Origin: Pseudomonas brassicacearum
GTDB taxonomy: Bacteria > Pseudomonadota > Gammaproteobacteria > Pseudomonadales > Pseudomonadaceae
Length of the DNA stretch: 64,000 bases
NCBI RefSeq assembly: GCF_003732225.1
Contig: NZ_MOBJ01000007.1
Span: 1-64,000, forward strand
Direction of reading: 5' to 3'
The translations under genes were made by a program, and so were the position numbers. Positions 1-9,162 of the stretch are shown piece by piece; the first letter of the stretch is position 1; each line of letters opens with the position of its first letter. The notes beneath the pieces were generated by a model. The model was not told where the DNA came from and did not search any database. It saw only the letters and a program-made list of their open reading frames with translations.

Positions 1-140
1 AGCAATTTAGTGACTCGACAGAGCGCCAGATTGCGGTGTGTGAAGACGAAGTACACCGAAAGTTCGGAAAAAACACACAAATCTATCACCTACCCAATTT
101 GCTGAAGCGAAGCCAACCGGCGACGACTCAGTACCCGAAT
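1..140 (+). other. 23S-5S rRNA internal transcribed spacer
   Basis: This stretch directly precedes 5S rRNA and has no plausible gene. The 23S gene must end just left of the window, so this is the last part of the rRNA operon spacer. Short open frames here on the minus strand have no coding character. Confidence 0.8.
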
Positions 141-260
141 TTCTTGACGACCATAGAGCATTGGAACCACCTGATCCCATCCCGAACTCAGCAGTGAAAC
201 GATGCATCGCCGATGGTAGTGTGGGGTTTCCCCATGTGAGAGTAGGTCATCGTCAAGATT
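141..260 (+). rRNA. rrf: 5S ribosomal RNA
   Basis: This 120-nt sequence closely matches the Pseudomonas 5S rRNA as I know it. The closing helix is visible (CTTGACGA near the 5' end pairing with TCGTCAAG near the 3' end), as is the conserved block CCCGAACTCAG and the GATGGTAGTGTGGGG segment. A strong terminator follows, so this is the distal end of an rrn operon. Ends could shift by one or two bases. Confidence 0.97.
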
Positions 261-267
261 AAATTCC

Positions 268-306
268 GAAACCCCTATCTGCGACCGCAGGTAGGGGTTT
301 TGTTTT
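268..306 (+). terminator. Terminator of the rRNA operon
   Basis: A GC-rich inverted repeat (AAACCCCTA...TAGGGGTTT) with a short loop is followed by a T-rich run. It sits eight bases after 5S rRNA, as expected for an intrinsic rrn terminator. Confidence 0.9.
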
Positions 307-408
307 GCCTGCGAGAAAGTTTCATTTCAGGATTGAAACAAAAATGCGCAGTTATTTTTCGGTCAGAACACTAAAATAGAGCCCTTATTTTCAGAACCTG
401 AGCCCTTT

Positions 409-1068
409 ATGCCAGATCCGGTTGACGCCCCAGGGCTGTCAGATTTACCGCTGGACGACTTGGTGGCGTGTCATGAATGCGACTTGCTGATGCGCAAGCC
501 GCAACTCGCTCATGGTGAGAAAGCCCTATGTCCGCGCTGTGGTTATGAGCTCTACGCTCACCGGCACAATGTCGTGGAGCGTAGCCTCGCACTAGTGATC
601 GCCGCACTGCTGTTGTACGTGCCCGCGAACTTTTTACCCATCATGCAGCTTCATCTACTCGGACAGTCGTCGCACGACACTGTCTGGAGTGGCGTCGTTG
701 GCCTGTTCGACACTGGAATGCAAGGCGTAGCAGTGGTGGTGTTCCTGTGCAGCATGGGGATCCCCCTGCTCAAGTTGCTCTGTCAGTTGCTGGTATTGCT
801 GAGCGTTCGTTTTGATGTTGGACGCAGCTATGGCTTGCTGCTCTATCGCATTTATCACCATCTACGCGATTGGGGAATGCTCGAGGTCTATTTGATGGGC
901 GTGCTGGTGGCTATCGTCAAACTGGCTGACCTTGCCTCGATAACGGTTGGCTTGGGCTTGGCGTGCTTTATCAGTTTGCTATTGGTCCAGGTCTGGCTAG
1001 AGGTAGTGATGTCACCTCATCAAATCTGGCAGGCGTTGTCAGGAGAGGATGTTCATGCGGGCGATTGA
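409..1068 (+). CDS. PqiA/LetA-type membrane protein, first half
   Basis: 219 aa. The N-terminus carries a zinc-ribbon-like pair of CxxC motifs (CHEC at about 21-24 and CPRC at about 42-45), followed by about four hydrophobic segments with the PANFLPI motif typical of the PqiA (DUF2763-like paraquat-inducible A) domain. E. coli PqiA and LetA carry two such units in one chain; here each unit is its own gene, and the next gene is the second half. Inferred role: inner-membrane partner of the MCE protein encoded by the third gene, in phospholipid transport across the envelope. First gene of a tightly packed three-gene operon. The name paraquat-inducible is historical and does not show induction here. 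Confidence 0.9.
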   Translation: MPDPVDAPGLSDLPLDDLVACHECDLLMRKPQLAHGEKALCPRCGYELYAHRHNVVERSLALVIAALLLYVPANFLPIMQLHLLGQSSHDTVWSGVVGLFDTGMQGVAVVVFLCSMGIPLLKLLCQLLVLLSVRFDVGRSYGLLLYRIYHHLRDWGMLEVYLMGVLVAIVKLADLASITVGLGLACFISLLLVQVWLEVVMSPHQIWQALSGEDVHAGD

Positions 1069-1678
1069 TGCAGGCATTCTGATTTGTATCGAATGCCATG
1101 AGCTGAACAAGCAGGAACCGGACACCGACGAGCAGACATGCACCCGCTGTGGAGCACTGGTTCATGCACGGCGTCCCAATAGTCTGATGCGTACATGGGC
1201 ATTGCTGATTACTGCGGCGATTCTCTATATACCCGCCAATGTGTTGCCGATCATGACCGTCAGCACGTTAGGACAGGGTGAAGGAGATACCATCATGTCC
1301 GGCGTGATCACCCTGGTTCAGCACGGGATGTTTCCGATTGCTGCTGTGGTGTTTGTCGCCAGTATTCTGGTGCCGACCTTCAAATTGGTGGGTATCGCTT
1401 TGCTGTTGTTTTCGGTGCAGCGCCGTCAGCCGTTGTCCGCACGACAACGCATCGTGATGTATCGGTTTATCGAGTTCATTGGCCGATGGTCAATGCTGGA
1501 TATTTTCGTGATCGCCATTCTGGTAGCGGTGGTGAACTTTGGTCGGCTTGCCAGTATCGAAGCGAATCTCGGTGCGGTGGCCTTCGCCAGCGTGGTGATT
1601 TTGACAATGCTTGCTGCAGTAACTTTCGATCCCCGACTGATTTGGGATAACACGGAGTCGGACGACGACCATGACTGA
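1055..1678 (+). CDS. PqiA/LetA-type membrane protein, second half
   Basis: 207 aa from the ATG at 1055. That start has a GGAG-type ribosome site about eight bases upstream, whereas the in-frame ATG at 1049 is too close to it. It repeats the plan of the preceding gene: CIEC near the N-terminus, a second CTRC pair, then four membrane segments with PANVLPI. The start overlaps the end of the previous gene by 14 bases, which suggests translational coupling. Together the two proteins correspond to one full-length PqiA/LetA. Inferred role: inner-membrane partner of the MCE tunnel protein downstream. Confidence 0.9.
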   Translation: MRAIDAGILICIECHELNKQEPDTDEQTCTRCGALVHARRPNSLMRTWALLITAAILYIPANVLPIMTVSTLGQGEGDTIMSGVITLVQHGMFPIAAVVFVASILVPTFKLVGIALLLFSVQRRQPLSARQRIVMYRFIEFIGRWSMLDIFVIAILVAVVNFGRLASIEANLGAVAFASVVILTMLAAVTFDPRLIWDNTESDDDHD

Positions 1679-3974
1679 TTTACCTAAAGCGAAAACTCGA
1701 CCGGCTTCGAACTGGTCGGCCATTTGGGTTTTGCCTTTGATCGCCTTGATGATTGGCGGATGGCTGGGCTGGCGTGCCTACAATGAGACCGGTATTGAGG
1801 TTCAGGTTCGCTTTGAAAGTGGCGAAGGTATTCAGGCCAAAAAGACCGAGGTTGTCTACAAAGGTATGCCGGTCGGCAAGGTAAAAAGCCTGACGCTGGA
1901 TGATGAGGGGAAAACCCGCGGGGTTATCGCCACCATCGAGATGAACAAGGATGTCGAGCAATACCTCAAGACCAGTACGCGCTTCTGGCTGGTGAAGCCG
2001 AGCGTCACCCTGGCCGGGATTACTGGTCTGGAAACGCTGGTCTCCGGAAACTATGTGGCAATCAGTCCGGGTGAAGGTGAGCCAAGCCGCAAGTTCACCG
2101 CCTTGACCAAAGAGCCACCGCTGTCTGACTTCAAGCCAGGCTTGCACTTGACCATCAAGGCTGATCGTCTGGGCTCCTTGAACCGTGGCAGTCCGGTGTT
2201 CTATAAGCAGATTCAGGTCGGTCAGGTGAAAAGTTATCAGCTGTCTGAAGACCAGAACACCGTCGAGATCAAAGTCTTCATCGAACCCACTTACGCCAAC
2301 CTGGTGCGCAAACATACGCGTTTCTGGAATGCCAGCGGGATCAGCATTGACGCCAACCTGTCAGGGGTGAAAGTGCGCAGCGAGTCGCTGGCCAGTATCG
2401 TCGCGGGCGGTATCGCCTTCGCCACGCCGGACAACCGCAAAGACAGCCCGCCCACCGACCCGAGCTTGCCGTTTCGTCTCTACGAAGACTTCGATGCTGC
2501 TCAGGCCGGCATTCGCGTCAAAGTGAAACTCAGCGATTTCGAAGGCCTGCAAGCCGGCCGCACGCCCGTGATGTACAAAGGCATTCAGGTCGGTAATCTG
2601 AAAGCGCTCAAGATCGACCCGGACCTGTCCAGTGCAACGGCCGAGCTGACCCTTGATCCACTGGCCGAGGATTATCTGGTCACCGGGACTCAGTTCTGGG
2701 TGGTCAAACCGTCGATCTCGCTGGCGGGGATCACCGGGTTGGAAGCCTTGGTAAAAGGTAACTACATCGCCGTGCGCCCTGGCGACAAGGGTGGCGCGCC
2801 GCAACGCGAATTCGAAGCCAGGCCGAAGGCGCCGCCTCTGGATCTGCGCTCCCCAGGTCTGCACTTGGTGCTGTTCACTGAAAACCTCGGTTCGCTGGAG
2901 GTCGGTAGCCCGATTCTCTACAAACAGGTCAAAGTCGGTTCGGTGCAGAGCTATCAGTTCTCGCGGACCAAAAAGCAGTTGGTCATCGGTGTGCACATCG
3001 AGAAAGAGTACGAAGGACTGGTCAACGCCTCGACGCGATTCTGGAATGCCAGCGGGATTACCCTCACCGGTGGTCTCACCGGCGGGATTCAGGTCAAAAG
3101 CGAATCCCTGCAAAGCCTGATGGCCGGTGGTATTGCGTTCGAAACACCGCAAGCCACGGCGCCGTTGCAGAAGCGGATTCCACGTTTCCGCCTGTTCGCC
3201 AACCATGAAGAGGCGAGCCAGAAGGGCGCCGTGGTCACGATCAAGGTTGATCGTGCGGATGGTTTGCGCAACGGCACGCCGATTCGCTTCAAAGGTCTGG
3301 ACGTCGGCAAGGTAGAAAACGTCGACCTCAGTGATGACTTGCAATCGGTGCTGCTCACTGCACGCATCACCGAAGTGCCGGAGCGCATTGCCCGAGTTGG
3401 CAGCCAGTTCTGGGTGGTCAAGCCGGAGCTGGGCCTGATCAAAACGTCCAACCTGGAAACCCTGGTCACTGGGCAATACATTGAGGTTCAGCCCGCTGCG
3501 AAAAACCTTGGGCCACAGAAGAACTTCGTGGCGCTGGCCAATCCTCCGGAGTCTGCCAAGGAAGAGGCCGGGTTGAGTCTGGTGTTGAGCGCGGCTCGCC
3601 GTGGTTCGCTGAAAACCGGAGTGCCGGTGACTTATCGTGAAATCACCGTCGGCAAGGTGACCGGCTATGAACTGGGTCAAACTGCGGATCGCGTGTTGGT
3701 CCATATCCTGATCGAGCCGAAGTACGCGCCGTTGGTACGCAGTGGAACGCGCTTCTGGAACACCAGCGGCTTTGGCCTGGACTTTGGCCTGTTCAAAGGC
3801 GCAACGGTGCGGACCGAGTCGCTGGAGACGCTGATTCAGGGCGGTATTGCGTTCGCCACACCGGAAGGTGACCGTATGGGTAGCCCTGCACGACCTGAGC
3901 AAACGTTCCCGCTGTTCGATAAGTTTGAGGACGAGTGGCTAGTCTGGGCACCGAAGATTTCACTCGGCAAGTAG
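1671..3974 (+). CDS. PqiB/LetB-type protein with six MCE domains
   Basis: 767 aa. One N-terminal membrane anchor (about residues 16-34) precedes six consecutive MCE (MlaD-like) domains that fill the rest of the protein. Odd domains end in a FWxVKPxxxLxxxxxLETLV-type segment with GxYIxVxPG, while even domains end in TRFWNxSG...ESLxxLxxGGIAFxTP, so the protein looks like a two-domain unit present three times. E. coli PqiB has three MCE domains and LetB has seven; MCE proteins of this type form long hexameric tubes spanning the periplasm. Start codon overlaps the previous gene by eight bases. There is no pqiC lipoprotein after it, so the layout resembles letAB more than pqiABC. Confidence 0.92.
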   Translation: MTDLPKAKTRPASNWSAIWVLPLIALMIGGWLGWRAYNETGIEVQVRFESGEGIQAKKTEVVYKGMPVGKVKSLTLDDEGKTRGVIATIEMNKDVEQYLKTSTRFWLVKPSVTLAGITGLETLVSGNYVAISPGEGEPSRKFTALTKEPPLSDFKPGLHLTIKADRLGSLNRGSPVFYKQIQVGQVKSYQLSEDQNTVEIKVFIEPTYANLVRKHTRFWNASGISIDANLSGVKVRSESLASIVAGGIAFATPDNRKDSPPTDPSLPFRLYEDFDAAQAGIRVKVKLSDFEGLQAGRTPVMYKGIQVGNLKALKIDPDLSSATAELTLDPLAEDYLVTGTQFWVVKPSISLAGITGLEALVKGNYIAVRPGDKGGAPQREFEARPKAPPLDLRSPGLHLVLFTENLGSLEVGSPILYKQVKVGSVQSYQFSRTKKQLVIGVHIEKEYEGLVNASTRFWNASGITLTGGLTGGIQVKSESLQSLMAGGIAFETPQATAPLQKRIPRFRLFANHEEASQKGAVVTIKVDRADGLRNGTPIRFKGLDVGKVENVDLSDDLQSVLLTARITEVPERIARVGSQFWVVKPELGLIKTSNLETLVTGQYIEVQPAAKNLGPQKNFVALANPPESAKEEAGLSLVLSAARRGSLKTGVPVTYREITVGKVTGYELGQTADRVLVHILIEPKYAPLVRSGTRFWNTSGFGLDFGLFKGATVRTESLETLIQGGIAFATPEGDRMGSPARPEQTFPLFDKFEDEWLVWAPKISLGK

Positions 3975-3994
3975 TCTTTTGGCGTCTGAACTGT

Positions 3995-4075
3995 CGTCAT
4001 CGCGAGCAAGCTCGCTCCCACACTGGATGCACCCGATACCGACCTAATGTGGGAGCGAGCTTGCTCGCGAAGGGG
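3995..4075. repeat. REPIN (REP family 1, inverted pair)
   Basis: Two inverted copies of the REP unit GTGGGAGCGAGCTTGCTCGC flank about 30 bases of unrelated sequence. The same unit recurs near 10.4, 32.4, 45.2 and 50.8 kb, always between genes. Confidence 0.93.
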
Positions 4076-4112
4076 TCCTCAAAGTCGCCAGGAAAAGCTA
4101 ACGAATGCACAC

Positions 4113-4148
4113 AAAAAAGGCCGCGATCCAATGGATCGCGGCCTTTTT
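4113..4148. terminator. Bidirectional terminator between pqiB and mksB
   Basis: A perfect stem (GGCCGCGATCC / GGATCGCGGCC) is flanked by an A-run on the left and a T-run on the right, so it can end transcripts from both converging operons. Confidence 0.93.
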
Positions 4149-4166
4149 CATTTCCAGCGATTAACG

Positions 4167-7007
4167 TCAGACCGCATCCAACTCCGGCTCGTCCGCTTCA
4201 ATCTTGACCGCCGCTTTCACCTCGTCATGCCGGCGAATGTACTTCCAGTCCGCCTCGTCGATGTAGATACCATGCGGCCCGCTGCCACCTTCCAGGTCGA
4301 TGGCAACACTGGCGCAGACCTGCGGCTTCACACTGGCGAGGATCGGCACAAAACCCAGCTGCAAGCTGGTTTCGAGCAAGGCTGCCTGGTTCTTCTCGTC
4401 GATGTCTGCCGCCTCGTCGAGGTAGTACGGCAAACGTACGCGCCCGGCTTGATCACGGTCCATCAAGTGCAGCAACAAGTACATGTTGGTCAGCGCCTTG
4501 ATGGTCATGGTGGTGCCGTTGGACGCGGCGCCATCGATGTCGGTGTGAATCACCGGCTGACCGTTGACCTTGGTGATTTCGAACGCCAGCTCGAATAGAT
4601 CCTTCAGGCCGAGCTGGTTGTGGTTTGCCGCCACCAGCCGCGCCAGGTATTCCTTGGCTTCTTCGTTCTTGTTGTCCTGATCGGCGCTTTGGCTCAGGTC
4701 GAACACCGACAGGGTTTCGCCTTCCTCATACTGACCCGCGCTGTGGATGATCTGGTCGATATGCTTGAGGGCTTCCTTGTTCGGCGCCAGCACGATGCGG
4801 AAGCTTTGCAGGTTGGAGACCTGGCGCTTGTTGATCTCGCGGTTGAACAGCGCCAGTTGGTGTTCGAGGCTATCGTAGTCGCTGCGAATGTTGCGCAGGG
4901 TCCGAGCGATGTCGGTGACCGCTGCACGGCGCGCCTTGCCGAGAGTCAGGGCTTCGTCGGTGCGGTGCGCGTAAGCATTGATCAGCAATTGCAGACGACG
5001 CTCGACATCGTCTTCGCTGTCGAACTTGGCCACACCCTTGAGGCGAACCTGGGCGTAAAGCGCTTCGATCTGCCCGTCAACCCGCAGCAAACCTTGCCAG
5101 CTGTCCTGATAGTCATTGAGCAGCGGCAGCAGGTTGTCCATGGAATCGTCGATCGGGTCCATGAACGGCGTACCGAACGGCAGGTCCGCCGGCAACAGCT
5201 GACGGCGGCGCAGGGCGTCGTCGAGGGTGCGTTGCTTGGCTTCCATGTCGCCGATCTGCCGGCCGACCAGTTGCAGCTTGGCCGACAGTTGCTGGACGCG
5301 TTCGGTGAAGGCGTCGCTGGAACGCTTCAACTCGTCCTGCGCGGCTTCCATCTGCGCCAGTTGCTCCAGTTTGTCGCCCTCTTCGGCGCTCAGGGTTTGC
5401 GAGCGACGGAAGTCTTCCAGGGCTTTTTGCGCATCCAGCACTTGCTGGTACAGCGCTTCGGTCTGGGTTTTGCTGGCCGCGCGGTCCGCCGCGACGGCGG
5501 CTTGAGTTTTCAGTTGCTTGAGTTCTTTGTCCAGACGCTCTTTCTGATCGCGTAGCGCGGCGCGGTCGGCCAGGGCTTGCAAGGCTGGCGGTTCAATGTG
5601 CGATAGGTCGATGGACAGGCCCGGCGCTTCGAAACGCTCGCCTTTGAAGCTGTCGAGGATCAGTTCCATGGATTTAACCCACTGGCCATCTTCGTCCAGG
5701 GCAATGCCATGTTCGCCCAGCGGCAAGCTGAACAACGCACTGTTGAACAGACGCATCAGGCGTTCGACGTCCTGTTGCGAGAACTCTTCGCGCAAGCGGG
5801 CGTAGCTGTTGTTGTCGGCGTGATCGAGTTGCTGCTTGACCGACTTCAGGCGCTTTTCCAGATCCCGCAGACGCTCTTCGAGGTCTTCGGCGCTGAACTG
5901 ACGGGACTGTGCCAGCGCGCCGGCCAGTTCATCGTGCGCGTCCTTGGCGGCGAGCAGTTGCTGCTCAAGCACCTTGACGTCATCGACCAGGGCGAAGCGA
6001 TGCTTGAGTACCGACAACTCGCCGAGCCAGCGCTGGATGCCGGTAATTTCGCGCTCCAGGCGCATCAGCTCTTGAGTGCCACCGCGCTGATCGTTTTGCA
6101 GCGCGTCCTGCTCGTTGCGGTAGTGCTCGGCCTGAATCGTCAGCTCTTCCTTGCGCGCACTGGCGTAGTCCGACCAGGTGCCGAGCAGCGAGTCGAGCAG
6201 CGGCGAAATGCGGTGCAACTTGCCGCGCAGAATGTTGCGCTGGGTAACGCCGGCAGCCAGTGCCTCGACCAACGGACCGGCAGTGACCAGCGAGTTGTAG
6301 TCCTGCGCCATGCGGCGCACGTCGCGGAAGGCCTCTTCGCACGCGGCGATGTAATCGACGCTGCCGGAACGCAGGCTGTGTTCGAAGGCATCGAGGAACA
6401 GCTGCTTGAGCTTGGCCGCAGTGATTTCGCGCATGTGCAGCAGGTTGATAAACAACGCGCGGAAGGTCTTCAGGCTCTGCTCGCTGGTGGAGCGCAGCGG
6501 GATCAGCGTCAGGTCCAGTGGGACCGACGTGTGACCACCGACCAGCAGGCGACGCAGTTCATCCGGCTTGAGTTCGTAGGCTTTAAGGCCCTCGCGCTCA
6601 AGGTTGGTGAACAGCTCTTTCTGACGCAGGCAGGTGTCATTTTTCTGGTAATGGGCCAGATCCAGCTTGCCGGCGTAGGCGAAGAACTGGTGACCGAAAC
6701 CACCGCCCGGGCCGCGTCCGACCACGCCAATCACGTGGGGACCGTGGGGCAGGGCGACTTCGACCAGGATGTAGCTGGTGTCTGTGGCGAAATAGAAACG
6801 CCGCGATTGTTCCAGGCTGTACTTGCCGAAGCTCATGTCTGACATGCGTGCCAGGATCGGAAACTGCAAGGCGTTGATCGAGGCGGATTTACCGAGGTTG
6901 TTCGCGCCGTAGACCGACAGTGGCTCTTCCAGCAGGAACAAGCCGAGGCTGTAACCTGCGGTGTTCAAAAGGGCAAAGCGGCGAATGCCGTAGCGTTCCT
7001 TGCTCAT
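4167..7007 (-). CDS. mksB: Condensin MksB, SMC-like ATPase
   Basis: 946 aa. The N-terminus has a Walker A motif of the MukB/MksB type (GANNLGKS, residues 34-41). Two long coiled-coil arms with a central hinge region occupy about residues 250-700. Near residues 800-880 are the SNGTT-type signature and a Walker B segment (YYLDEAADID). It is the ATPase of the MksBEF condensin, which compacts the chromosome and helps segregate it with the MksE and MksF partners encoded just upstream. The start overlaps the mksE stop by four bases (ATGA). No mksG/jetD topoisomerase-like nuclease gene follows; the next gene converges from the other side. The set therefore looks like the housekeeping MksBEF and not a Wadjet-type plasmid defence operon. 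Confidence 0.93.
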   Translation of the reverse strand: MSKERYGIRRFALLNTAGYSLGLFLLEEPLSVYGANNLGKSASINALQFPILARMSDMSFGKYSLEQSRRFYFATDTSYILVEVALPHGPHVIGVVGRGPGGGFGHQFFAYAGKLDLAHYQKNDTCLRQKELFTNLEREGLKAYELKPDELRRLLVGGHTSVPLDLTLIPLRSTSEQSLKTFRALFINLLHMREITAAKLKQLFLDAFEHSLRSGSVDYIAACEEAFRDVRRMAQDYNSLVTAGPLVEALAAGVTQRNILRGKLHRISPLLDSLLGTWSDYASARKEELTIQAEHYRNEQDALQNDQRGGTQELMRLEREITGIQRWLGELSVLKHRFALVDDVKVLEQQLLAAKDAHDELAGALAQSRQFSAEDLEERLRDLEKRLKSVKQQLDHADNNSYARLREEFSQQDVERLMRLFNSALFSLPLGEHGIALDEDGQWVKSMELILDSFKGERFEAPGLSIDLSHIEPPALQALADRAALRDQKERLDKELKQLKTQAAVAADRAASKTQTEALYQQVLDAQKALEDFRRSQTLSAEEGDKLEQLAQMEAAQDELKRSSDAFTERVQQLSAKLQLVGRQIGDMEAKQRTLDDALRRRQLLPADLPFGTPFMDPIDDSMDNLLPLLNDYQDSWQGLLRVDGQIEALYAQVRLKGVAKFDSEDDVERRLQLLINAYAHRTDEALTLGKARRAAVTDIARTLRNIRSDYDSLEHQLALFNREINKRQVSNLQSFRIVLAPNKEALKHIDQIIHSAGQYEEGETLSVFDLSQSADQDNKNEEAKEYLARLVAANHNQLGLKDLFELAFEITKVNGQPVIHTDIDGAASNGTTMTIKALTNMYLLLHLMDRDQAGRVRLPYYLDEAADIDEKNQAALLETSLQLGFVPILASVKPQVCASVAIDLEGGSGPHGIYIDEADWKYIRRHDEVKAAVKIEADEPELDAV

Positions 7008-7720
7008 GCGTCGAGCTCCTGTTCTTCGGCAATGGCACGGGCCAGCGCGTCGTCTTCGCTGTCTTCTTCGAAGTCACTAAGGTCGAGTGGGTCATCGGTT
7101 TGCAGCAGCTTTTCGTCGCTGTCGTCATCGATCAGCACCGGCGCCGGCAATGGCAGTACGCTGTGCAAACTGGCGGCCAGGTCACGGTCTTGCTGGACCG
7201 ACAGGCAAACGTCGAGGAAACGGTGCATCGGCGGCAGGAAACGGTAGATGCCGTTCTCTTCGCCAGCGAAACCCAGTTGAGTCATGCGGCGCATGATTTT
7301 TTCTTCCAGCTCTTCCTGGGTTTGTACCTCGGCCTGAATAAACAGGTCGCGGTATTTTTCCAGTAACGAAGGCAGTTCATCGCGACCGAGGCTGCCACCA
7401 TCGAGCACGGCGATAGGGTCGCGGCCCTGGTCAGCCAGATGCTCGACGAGGATGAAGGTGAACAATGCCAAACGTTGGGCGGTCTTGTTCACCGCCGCAG
7501 CGGCGAGGTCCGGCACAAAGTAGTAGAAGCCGCGGGTGTCGCAGACCAATTCAAACCCCAGAGCCTTGAACAGCGTGCGGTACTGGTCCTGAAAGTTCGA
7601 CAGCTGCGCGTACAGTTCTGGATCGCGACGGCTGACGTGGTAGCCCTTGAACAGCTCGCGAAAGATCGGCGCCAGTTGAGACAGTTCGGATAGATCAAGT
7701 TGCATGGGAAGTACTTGCAT
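7004..7720 (-). CDS. mksE: Condensin accessory subunit MksE
   Basis: 238 aa from the first ATG, or 233 aa from the second ATG at 7705, which looks equally likely since neither has a clear ribosome site. Small, acidic protein with a very acidic C-terminal tail rich in D and E (last 40 residues). Position between the kleisin gene and the SMC-like gene, and length, match MksE, the winged-helix subunit that binds the MksF kleisin. It overlaps both neighbours, so the three subunits are translationally coupled. Confidence 0.9.
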   Translation of the reverse strand: MQVLPMQLDLSELSQLAPIFRELFKGYHVSRRDPELYAQLSNFQDQYRTLFKALGFELVCDTRGFYYFVPDLAAAAVNKTAQRLALFTFILVEHLADQGRDPIAVLDGGSLGRDELPSLLEKYRDLFIQAEVQTQEELEEKIMRRMTQLGFAGEENGIYRFLPPMHRFLDVCLSVQQDRDLAASLHSVLPLPAPVLIDDDSDEKLLQTDDPLDLSDFEEDSEDDALARAIAEEQELDA

Positions 7721-8984
7721 AGAGGGTGCTCGCAGAATCCTCGGCGGTGTCGCGAGCCGAGAGCAGGGCGAAGGAGCGCAGGCTGACCTGGTGCTCGTGA
7801 GTGTGGTAGTCGCGGCGTTCCAGACGCTCGCGCTTGAAGCGTTTTTCCCGTGACAGGCGGGAGAACCAGTACAGCAACTCGTCGGTTGCGCCGTCCGGTT
7901 CCTGCTCCAGCAGCCAGGTCATCAAGTCCGGCATCGGCAGCGCATCTTCGCAGCGTTCGAGCATTTCCCGAACGGTGCGCGGTGCCCGTGGGGCTTCGCC
8001 TTTTTGCGTCTTGTGGGCCTTGGGGAAACGCGCCGGTTTTGGCTCGAAACGCGCCAGTGCATAAACATAGGCTTCGACCTGACTGGCACTGCCAAGGAAG
8101 GTGCTTTGCGGGCGGGTGAACATCGGCATCGCCGCTTGTGGCACCGCGTCGATGCCCTTGCGGCGGATCATTGACAGCGCCAGCGCCGCGCCACGGGTCA
8201 CGGCGTTGTGCCGGCGGGCTTCTTCACGCAGCGGCAGCAACAGCTCGCGAGCGTGACGCAAGGTCAGCTGGGCGCTGGTCTGCATTTCGAGGATGCGCGC
8301 ATGGGTGCGCAACAGCATGTCGTCGTCGACCAGGTGACCGAGACGCTGTTGTTCGCTGAGCATGCGCAGCAGCACGTTTTCAACCTTGCGCACGCCTTGC
8401 TCGAAGGCACCGTCGGCGTTGACCAACTGAATCATCGGCTCGACGTATTCGTCCCAGGTTGCCAGCACTTCGGCATACCGCTGACGCAACGGGATCTGCC
8501 GGTCGCTGGTCTTGGCCCGCTCGGCGACGGCCACCAGGGCCTGTTCGTCGTTGGCGAGCTTCTTCAGGACATCGCGCACGCGCATGTCGAGCAAACGCAG
8601 TTGGCGCGCCAGATCATTACCGTCCCGGATGTCAAAGGCGTCCTGAATGTAACCGGCCAGCCGCTCCAGATGGCGCAGGTAGGCTTCGATTTCCAGGCAC
8701 AGGCCCAGGCGGTGCTCACGGCGCAGATAGGCGAGGAAGTCGTGAATCTGCGCGTTCAGTTCAAAACGGTTCGGGCTTTTGGCCACCGGAACCAGAATGT
8801 CGAGGCGGATCCACACGTCCAGCAGGCTGGTGATGTCCTGTGGCGTGCTGTCCAGTTGCTGGGCGGCCAGCTGCGAACGCAGTTCGTTGAGGCTCAGAGT
8901 GCCTTGGTCGAAGTGCTCGCACAAAGGCTCCAGAAGTGCCCAGTGTTCGGCGAGGGCGCGCAAGACGCGCTTGGGTTCGATCAT
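7695..8984 (-). CDS. mksF: Condensin kleisin subunit MksF
   Basis: 429 aa from the ATG at 8984. A frame remains open to a TTG at 9095, but that extension has poor third-position GC and contains a promoter-like TACAAT, so I prefer the inner start. The protein is largely helical and Arg/Leu-rich, as in MksF/JetA kleisins, which bridge the SMC-like heads and recruit MksE. First gene of the mksF-mksE-mksB operon, divergent from holD. Assignment rests mainly on gene order and on the certain identity of mksB. Confidence 0.88.
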   Translation of the reverse strand: MIEPKRVLRALAEHWALLEPLCEHFDQGTLSLNELRSQLAAQQLDSTPQDITSLLDVWIRLDILVPVAKSPNRFELNAQIHDFLAYLRREHRLGLCLEIEAYLRHLERLAGYIQDAFDIRDGNDLARQLRLLDMRVRDVLKKLANDEQALVAVAERAKTSDRQIPLRQRYAEVLATWDEYVEPMIQLVNADGAFEQGVRKVENVLLRMLSEQQRLGHLVDDDMLLRTHARILEMQTSAQLTLRHARELLLPLREEARRHNAVTRGAALALSMIRRKGIDAVPQAAMPMFTRPQSTFLGSASQVEAYVYALARFEPKPARFPKAHKTQKGEAPRAPRTVREMLERCEDALPMPDLMTWLLEQEPDGATDELLYWFSRLSREKRFKRERLERRDYHTHEHQVSLRSFALLSARDTAEDSASTLYASTSHAT

Positions 8985-9162
8985 TGGAATGGCCGGCTGG
9001 TTGGCGATTAAAAGCAGCGATTGTACTGCATCACGTGCGATGGGAATCACTCTCGAGGGATCGGCGGGACGGACAGTCGCTTTTCTATCGATCAACTGCG
9101 GGCGATCTTGAGCGAAGGGCGGTAGAATCCCTGCACTTCAGTTATCCACAAGTGGCCGACCT

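Noticed and set aside
2361..3902. Open frame of 513 codons antisense to the MCE gene
   Set aside because: It is a shadow of a GC-rich gene; translated sequence is rich in Arg, Gln and His without any recognisable motif, while the plus strand shows six MCE domains.
3995..4075. Possible CRISPR or transposon ends because of repeated 20-mers across the window
   Set aside because: Repeats occur as single inverted pairs far apart and without spacers of constant length, cas genes or transposase; they are REPINs.
4167..8984. Wadjet/JetABCD plasmid defence system
   Set aside because: There is no jetD/mksG gene; the gene after mksB is the converging PqiB gene behind a bidirectional terminator.
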